From positions 434,001 through 498,000 of the forward strand of contig JALIZF010001687.1 of NCBI GenBank assembly GCA_029948255.1: 64,000 bases of DNA. Direction: 5' to 3'. Origin of the DNA: Telmatactis stephensoni. Taxonomy: Eukaryota; Cnidaria; Anthozoa; Actiniaria; Isophelliidae. Positions within the stretch are counted from its first letter, which is position 1. Each line of letters begins with the position of its first letter. Below the pieces are notes generated by a model that was given only the letters and a program-made list of their open reading frames with translations, ran no database searches and was not told the DNA's origin. This document shows, in pieces, positions 46,801 through 55,601 of the stretch. Position numbers and translations under genes: made by a program.

Positions 46801-49330
46801 CCGCGCACTAACCAACTGTGCCATCTTTTCTCCTATGGTCAATGGACCACCATATCATTGTTATTTGCATTTTTGCCCGCTCTCGCCTCGGTAACTCTTA
46901 GCGCTGGTTTTCATGAGCGACGAAAGCAGAAGCGGAAGTAACTTATACCTCGTCCACACGTATCCGCTTTCGTTTGTAAACACATACTTTTTTAATGCGT
47001 TTATGCCTTCCGTCCACACGTTAAGGTCTGAAACGTTCACCGTAAACGGATACTTCCAAAAACGTTCTCCAAAATGGATACTTTTGAAAACGCCGTTTAC
47101 GCGATTCCGTGTGGACGGGACCTCAGTGTTGCGTTTCCCACCTAGGTGTGAAAAAAAAAGAAAATGAACAGTGCACTTCTGCTTCCGTCGCTCGTGAAAA
47201 CCAGGATTTATGATTGTTTCGTGGTAAATGATGTAAAGCGTCTCCCAGGAAGTTGACTGTGCGCTCTTCCCCCTCTCCAGGTAAACCTCGTCCTCCTCGT
47301 TATGTGAATTGTGCTTTCTCCGTTGTCTATGTCAGTTTTTATCGTTTTAATATTTTCTTTTATAACCATTCTTTATTACTTACTATCATCATCTTGCAAT
47401 GTTACTGTCAAGGTTGTTGTACCGTTAAATGTCACGGCTGTATCGTTTTGCTTCATAGTAATGTTGAATATGCTCCCTTGCTCACCACTGGTGTCATTAC
47501 TAATACTAATGGGATGTGTTTTGGCTTCATCATCTGATCCAAATGTAACAATCGTACAACCAGAAGTAATTGACTGATCGAAGGTACCGATGTCACGGGT
47601 CCAGCATATCCTACAATTTGTATTGATATTTTTCATATTTAGCAACTGTTCGCTCGGCGACCGTTTTTCTACACTTAGCAAGGCTCAATTGCTCAGTAAA
47701 TCCTGGCTTTAGAACAAGGCCGCCCATGTGAAGACTGCACAAATACTAACACTGTTTCATCGCCCGATAGATTTCTGAATCTGTCTAGTAAGAACCCACA
47801 TTACACCTATTCTCAGCTACAGTACTTACTCAACTGTGTGATTGGCACTAAGTACCCCAAAACGACAAAGTCTAACGATGTAGGAACCGGCATTTTCACT
47901 TATAGTAGTTTGAGGATTAGGGCAGAAGTAAATGTAGGCTGAAAGAGAAAATGTACATGTTGTGGTTAAAAGTTATATTTTTGGTTTGAAAATTTTGCAA
48001 ACAAATTTGATTTGTATTTGCTATTGTAGTAGATTATAATAATGATTATAAGAAAAAAGAAAATAAAATCATACTTGTTTGAAATTTTGAAACCCAAAAT
48101 CATTCCAAACTACAACATATACACACACACTTGGTTAGCTTTGTAACTAAATAAATCTCCACTCAAGTGCCGCAAACTGACTCAGCTCCAAAGGCTTTGG
48201 GTGTGTTGATGTTCATGCATGGAAGTACCAACGCCAGGCGGGACAAAAGACTCTTTTCCGTCTGGCGTTTTTGAAAAGTAATGTAGTGACAAAAATGTCG
48301 CTAACTTTATTGGAATTATGTTAACATCACTTACTGTCATCGTTGGTGATACTGATAATTAAATTGACACAAGAAGGATTGATGATAACTCGATCAAGGT
48401 TGGTTGGTGTAAAGCAAGTGACACGAAGTGTCTTGTTTGGTTCCGCTAGATTGTTGTTTTTGATTTCAACTGTAAATTGCTCACTGCCATCGTTTACAGG
48501 AAAAGACAGAGTGGAGCTTTTTGGAGTGTAGTCTGACGGTTGTACAGCGGTGCCATCCTCGGTGAAACATCTGTAAAGTAAAAGAAGACTTAATGCTAAT
48601 CGTTAAAAGACAGTCTTGCTTCAATATAGGAGCAAAGTACAAAATAGAGAGGTTTTCGTATGAACGTGAAACGAATCGTTTTGTGTCGTGACCGTGTCAG
48701 CGCCGCGATGTTTAAAAAGATATTTGAAATTCCTGCCGTAATGGTGCCCCTCCATGACAGTGACGTCATACAAAATTTGCTCTATTAGGTAATGACGCAC
48801 TTCTTACTAACGTTTCAACATATTGCTAAAATGGGTGGCAAACTATTTCAACATCGGTCTTTAACAAGTCAGTGGAAGCAAATGTTGAACATCAATTTAA
48901 TTTAACGTTTTTGCTAGTCTGCCATATAGTGTGAGGGATAACAGAGAATATAGATGATTCTCAGCTCACACAACATCAGAGCCTCGATCTGTTATACCTT
49001 TAAAAACCTTCGGTCAGATACTCTCGAAACCTAATAAGCCACTTCCTAATATCAAGAAGACAGAGGGGAGTCTATAAAATTCCATGTCAAATCAAATCAA
49101 TATTGAATAATATTTGATAATATTGAATTTGAAAAACCAAATTGAATATTAAAATCAAATCAAAATCAAATGTTTTTGTTTATCCTCGGATTTCAGAGTA
49201 GCACTACTGCTAATATCTCTAAGACTCATTCACACTCGCTACCACTACATGCACATTCGATATACTCTACATACAACACTCAACTCACATGTTGATTATA
49301 TTTTGCTGATTGTGACGTCTCATACATCAA

Positions 49331-49362
<32 letters not shown>

Positions 49363-52300
49363 CATAGCCAAGATGCGGTTAGGAAAGAGTGATAGTGCCC
49401 TGTCTGAACATGCACATGAAAATAATCACAATATCGATTGGGATGATACAAAAGTAAGTTTTTGCCACACAAGACAATTGGACGAAGAGAAAATGGACTG
49501 AGGCGTGGTTAAGAATTTTCCATTATCTTACTGTAGTTGAAAAAATCATTACCAGTTACTTGGCTCTAACACAATTTTAGCTTTTTAGTTATTTGTTAGA
49601 GCCAGTACCTTTAAAATACTGTCTATTTTAGTCTATTTTTTGTTAAAATGTAATACTGGCTGTATGTAATAGATAGGTGCAAATAAAAGTTGTTGTTGTT
49701 GTTGTTGTTGAGCTCGCTCTGTTTGTTTTTCTCGATAGTAAATAGTAGTGCATGCGGATCGTTGAAGAGTTGGTGTTACGCTATTCCCTGATGATGGCTG
49801 TACGAGCCGAAAGAAACAAGTGAATCAGTATTTAATATGATCCCTATACCTATGTTGTTGTTGTTGATGATGATGATGATCTTAATTCTACGTGGTTGGA
49901 GCATTTATACTTTAATATGGAAAACCCCACGTACAATGGCATTCTTAAGATGATGATCTTATAGCATTTCATTTTGTTGTGGAGTACCTGAAAACTAGCT
50001 TTGTAGCTAAGTGTGTTTTCCACATTAAATAAAGTATGTATGTGTATGTATGTATGTATGTATGTTGTTGACGTTGTTGTCACTAAGTTCCTACTTCCAT
50101 TGATAGAGTGCATTTCGTATGACTGTGAAAACGGCACCGCACGGTCACGGCACGGTTGCAGCAAGAATTTCGAATGTTTTTATAGATATCACGGAACTGA
50201 CACGGTCACGGCACGGCGCGGTCCGCTTCACACTCATACGATCTGCTCTAAGGACATCGTAACGTTGGTAAAATGAAATAAAGACTTTGATGACATGTAG
50301 AGATTACTTACCTAATGGTATCAGAAAATCTCTTGATCGCTCCTGTTCGGTTCACTGCCACAATTGCCGTACCATCAGCTTCTGATACAGTGACTGGCTG
50401 GCATTTGAATTCCACTGTGAAAAAAAATATTGCATTGTCATGTTTTTAACTCGTGGATTGAAAATCCAAGAGTTATTGTGAGGGGTCGAATATGCAAATC
50501 AGTCAGGTTACTACTTCGTGTATGACAACAACTATTCGATCTATCTATTGTCTAACTAGAATGGTGCCATACATAAAGTAGTAAGCTATTGTGTCACTCA
50601 CTCACTCACTCACTTTCCTGTAAACTTCCGGTCTGTCAAACTTTACTTCCGGTCTATTCTTGATAATACGATACGGTGCTAACTTGCGTTAGAGTCGTTT
50701 TCGTATGAGTGGGAAACTTACCGTACTGTATCGTAACTGTACCAGTATCATAGTTTCAATAAAAACATTCGAAATTCCTGCTGTAACCGTATCGTATCGT
50801 AGGCCGTACGGTGTTCCCCCTCATACTCTATAATAATTTTCGGCGACCAGAGCTTTGAACGTAATGTAACTGTTTTAGATTTGTGTACAAGCAACAATTT
50901 TTAGGCACACGATCTAAGCTGGGTAATACAAGTTTTTAACATTACCTCGTGCTCTACATGTAAGTTACATGTACACGGGTCTGCACTCCGCGAAGATCGA
51001 TTGTACGTGTCGGATGTTAGGCGAAATTGCCAATAGATTTGAATAAATAGTTTCTTATTCATTGCCACACTCTGTTTTGAACTACTCTTTTTTTATCATT
51101 TTACTTTATATAGATATATTTTTGTTTTCTTTTCTTTTCATTCAGGGCCTCACTGAAAATCACTTGACGTGAGTGGGCTCCCTGTTTAAAGATTTATATT
51201 ATTATAAAGATACGCGTTTATCTTCCACACGGGATCTCGAGTTAGGTGACCAGTTGAACCAAGAAATTTCCACTAAATACGTTTATTCCTCTGACACGGC
51301 GACTGTGTAACAACTCTGAACAACTACTGAACAACTAACTAAATTGTTACAAGTGCGTCATATTTATAGTCCTAGGTTTAACATTAACAAGAAATGCTGT
51401 AAACCGGATTACAGTGACAATTCGTTATACATTTATTGGGGGCGTATATCTAAATAACATTGTGAAATATAGCTGAATTTGCCAAACAAAACAAATATAA
51501 CTTTTACCGATAGAGCGTTTGATAATGGAAAACTTATTCGTGATATAAAATTCAAGTGTAATCATAGATTACGCTACTTAAGCCGATCAAAACATAAGAA
51601 TCAAATACATAATATTTGACATTATTCCTGGGTGGTAATTTACTTACGTAACGGTTTTGCCTGGACAGATATCCTAAATATTGATTACATAAGGTAAATC
51701 ACCTGATCATAAGTCACTGGTAGGAGTCGTGGCTTACGCGTGACCTATTAGCCAAGTACACGTGGTTAAGTTCGTGACTTCGTGATCAGTTCTATACTTA
51801 GATCTGTTTAGATCTAATGGGATTAACAGGATTACAACACTTAATATTGCTGCACTAAAATAGTCGATATTGTTGCTGCAGCTTGGAATAATTTTCATCG
51901 CATCTCCAAGTTGATCGAGCTGTTCGATATACTCGGATGTGAAAACAATGGACTTTGTAGTCGCTGTCTTCAAACAAAAAAAATCGTTGCAAGTCCAATA
52001 TCAACGAGTCATCCAAGCATTTAGTGTTTGTACTCTATCAGCGCGAGATTAAATGTTGAAATAAAAAGCAAACGAAATCATATTTCAGTACGAACTGACG
52101 CCTGTTGAAACTGGAGAAACTGCATGGCCGTGGAATCGCTACGGCCCGGCTGGCCGAAACGGCATCAAAAAAGCGTATTTGAGTTTAAGTTTGGTGGCTA
52201 TTATGAGTACTTTTATGGAGTAATTTATTTTATCCATAGCGACATTTGGTTCATAGAGAAACTTCTTTCATAATTTGTACATGTTCAATAGCTTTGCTAA

Positions 52301-55300
52301 GCGTACAGCCATAAATTTACAATATGTATAAAAATATAACCTCCCCAACCGTTAAATGGCTCAGTGGCTCAAGTGGTTCGTTGCTGGCTGAGAGCCCAGA
52401 GGTACCCTGTTCGAATCACGGGCAGAACGGTTTCTTTTTTTTCTTTTCTTTTCTTTTCTTTTTCCTTTGCTTCATTATCTTTTTTTGTTCTTTCATACTC
52501 AAGTCAATTATTTTTCGCTAAAGAAACTACATTAGCTGATATTATTAATAATATTATCCAAATGACTCTTTCAAAATTCTTTACATATGGGCCCAATCTT
52601 AATTTTTAGATTTGTGAGAGCAATGATTTATCATTTAGAAAAATACATATTGTATTAATTGATTTATATTTTTGCCTTCAAATAAAGAACTCATTATTTA
52701 ACTAAAATCCACGAGTTACTTCGCCATTGGCGGGTTGATTTGTAGTCCAAATTAGTGGTAATTCTAGCAAAAGATAGTCAACCTGTTTATAAGGCAGAGT
52801 TGCTCAATATTTTAATTTGAGAAAAAAAAAATTGTGCGCGTGCCGTTAAGTTACTTAGAGCAAGCGATATACGCATCCTTTACAGTAACTCCATCGTTGC
52901 GGTATAAAATGCTTTCGTAATATACCTGAGGTAAAATTCTTCGCCAAAAAAAAAAACCAAAAAAAAACAGCCAGACCTTTGAAATGCATGGCCTCGAGTT
53001 GAATTATGCATTGGCGGGAATTTTTAAGGAAGTCAATTCATCACTCGAAGTTGATGTAACATACTGGTAAACATCCACCCTAAATCACTTTTTTTTTCTG
53101 TTAAGATTATACTTCTTACATTCTCTGTTTCATATCTTCAGACGAATTTTGAAAAATGCGTCTCTTAATATTGTCCCATGATTCCCAATTATTCCATTAT
53201 TGTGATTTCCGATTTACATCCCGTCGTCCTCATCCTATCAGCATCATAGGAAAGCATACAAATAACAAAGAACATTGAATATTTCCTCATTATTTTGAAC
53301 TTACCTTCATTATCGGTTATATTAAATGTCTTCTCAGATTTGTCGGGATCCACATAAATATCTCCGTCAAACGATGAAGCATTCAATATAGCTTTGAAAG
53401 TTTCTCGAAAATTCTCACGCAATTTATCGTCTTGTACAGTGCAAAGTGTAACGTTTTTCTCCGTCACGTTTACTGGAAACTCAATGGTTTGTGAGGCTGG
53501 GCCTTGACAATCGCTACTGTCTGCTGTTTCAGCAACAAATTGAAGCCTGTAATACATCAACATGCACTAAATAAATTTTCACAAAATTTTAGTTTATCTA
53601 AAGGGAAGAGAGAAGACAGAAAGAAAGAAAACTAAAGAAAGAAGGAAAATGAGTGGATGGATGGATGATATAATTAGACAGTTATCAGTTGAAAATGTCA
53701 GGTAATATCATCTCCTATATCCTAACAAATTACTTATTACTAATTTTATCCTAACTAATTACTATTAATTACCCGTTCATTCATTCATTCATTCATTCAT
53801 TCATTCATTCATTCACTGTTCATTTTATTCGTCCACACTTCGTCCATCCCTCCATCCATCCATCCCGGCACCCATTTATTTATCCCTCCCTCCCTCCCTC
53901 TATTATGTGCTTATATTAAATCTATTATGTGCTTATTGATTTACTTCATAGCTAACTTATTTTTAAATAATTTATAATTTAAAAATTGTTAATCAATTCA
54001 GTGACTAAATAGGCCTTTTGCATCGATCGATCTCATGGTAAAACGTCCGCCCTACTGGACGGTAAAAAGACGAACGGGACATCGAAAACAAAGACAAGTC
54101 AAGCTTGGCTGGTCGGAATCATTTGTTTGGAGGTTTTTACAACCTCTGTCATCCAGTATGGCGGATTTTTGTATCATGCAGTCCAATTGATGCAAAGGCC
54201 CATTAGTAGTTAGCTGACGCAGTCACACAAGAAAAATCACTTACACGATAGAAGCCGCACTAGATATGTCACCGTGCCTTTCGATAACAACATAGATTTG
54301 CTGTTTGCTTTCTTCGTTTACATTTACGGTACTCACATCACTGAAGTAAAATGTATCTGTACAGAAAAATGTAAAAGTGCATTGGTTTAAAGGCTCTTTC
54401 GCACGAGCAAATGTTCTTTTTAATGTCTTTAGTTATTAGAAAGGGAGGTCAAATTTTGGACTACAAGGGTCATGGACTCTTGGGCGCGGCCCGGTTGTTC
54501 GAAAGCGGAATAGCGCTAGCCCAGGGTTAACTCCAATGGGTTTTTTTAGATTTAACCCTGGGTTAACACCAATGGTTTTCTTTAGATTTAACCCTGGGTT
54601 AACACCAATGGTTTTCTTTAGATTTAACCCTGGGTTAACACCAATGGTTTTCTTTAGATTTAACCCTGGGTTAACACCAATGGTTTTCTTTAGATTTAAC
54701 CCTGGGTTAACACCAATGGCTTAATTTAGATTGAATCCTGGGTTAACACCAATGGTTTTCTTTAGATTGAATCCTGGCTTAACACCAATGGTTTTCTTTA
54801 GATTTAATTCTGGGTTAGCACCAATGGTTTAATTTAGATTTAATCCTGGGTTAGCGCTAACCCGTTTTCGAACAGCCGATACAAAAAGGTGTAAATGAAT
54901 AAATGTAGTATATTGCCAACTCCACTACTTACTGTTTTTCCCGTCGTCATTAACAGTAATGTTATGCACGTTTTTTGCGCCATAAAAAACGTCTGCTGGA
55001 GCTGGTGTCTTGAGAGTAAGGACGATGGTTTCTGGTGGCTCTGCGATTTTATCACTTTTGATCGTCAGAGAGAAATCTTTGGTTGTTTCAGCACCATTAA
55101 AAGTAATAGACAAGGGAGTGGCCACAAAGTCCGAACCTTCAGTTGCAGTTGATCCTGTTGTAACAAATCTGTACAGAGAAAAAAATTGAAAAAAATCATA
55201 CATTATAAATAGTATAAATAGGCGGCGTGCTAAGGCCCAGTTTAAAAAATGGGCTTTTACGTCCTTTTACGTATTGTTCATGTGTCACAAATTGCCATTC

Positions 55301-55560
55301 AATCAAAGGCACATGTGCATTCCTTATGTCGCTGAGATTATAGGTTCATCTCTGACGCTGCAGCTTTTATAACGTCGGAGAAAAAGATAAAAGTTTTGCA
55401 AAAGGAAAGAAAGCAGTTGATATAGTAAAGACGGATCTGCCGCCAGATCTCGATTCGGTATTATTTATTTATTTCTTGTAAATTTTCTAGTTGCTTATTG
55501 TAAATTTCTATTATTTTGTATTTATTATTTATTTATTTATTTACTTATTTATTTATTCAT

Positions 55561-55601
<41 letters not shown>

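Noticed and set aside
52351..52440. Functional tRNA gene
   Set aside because: A and B boxes are present but no acceptor-stem pairing; a SINE head or pseudogene is the better reading.
54536..54724. Frame with repeated FNPGLTPM
   Set aside because: Translation of 36-bp tandem repeats inside a MITE.
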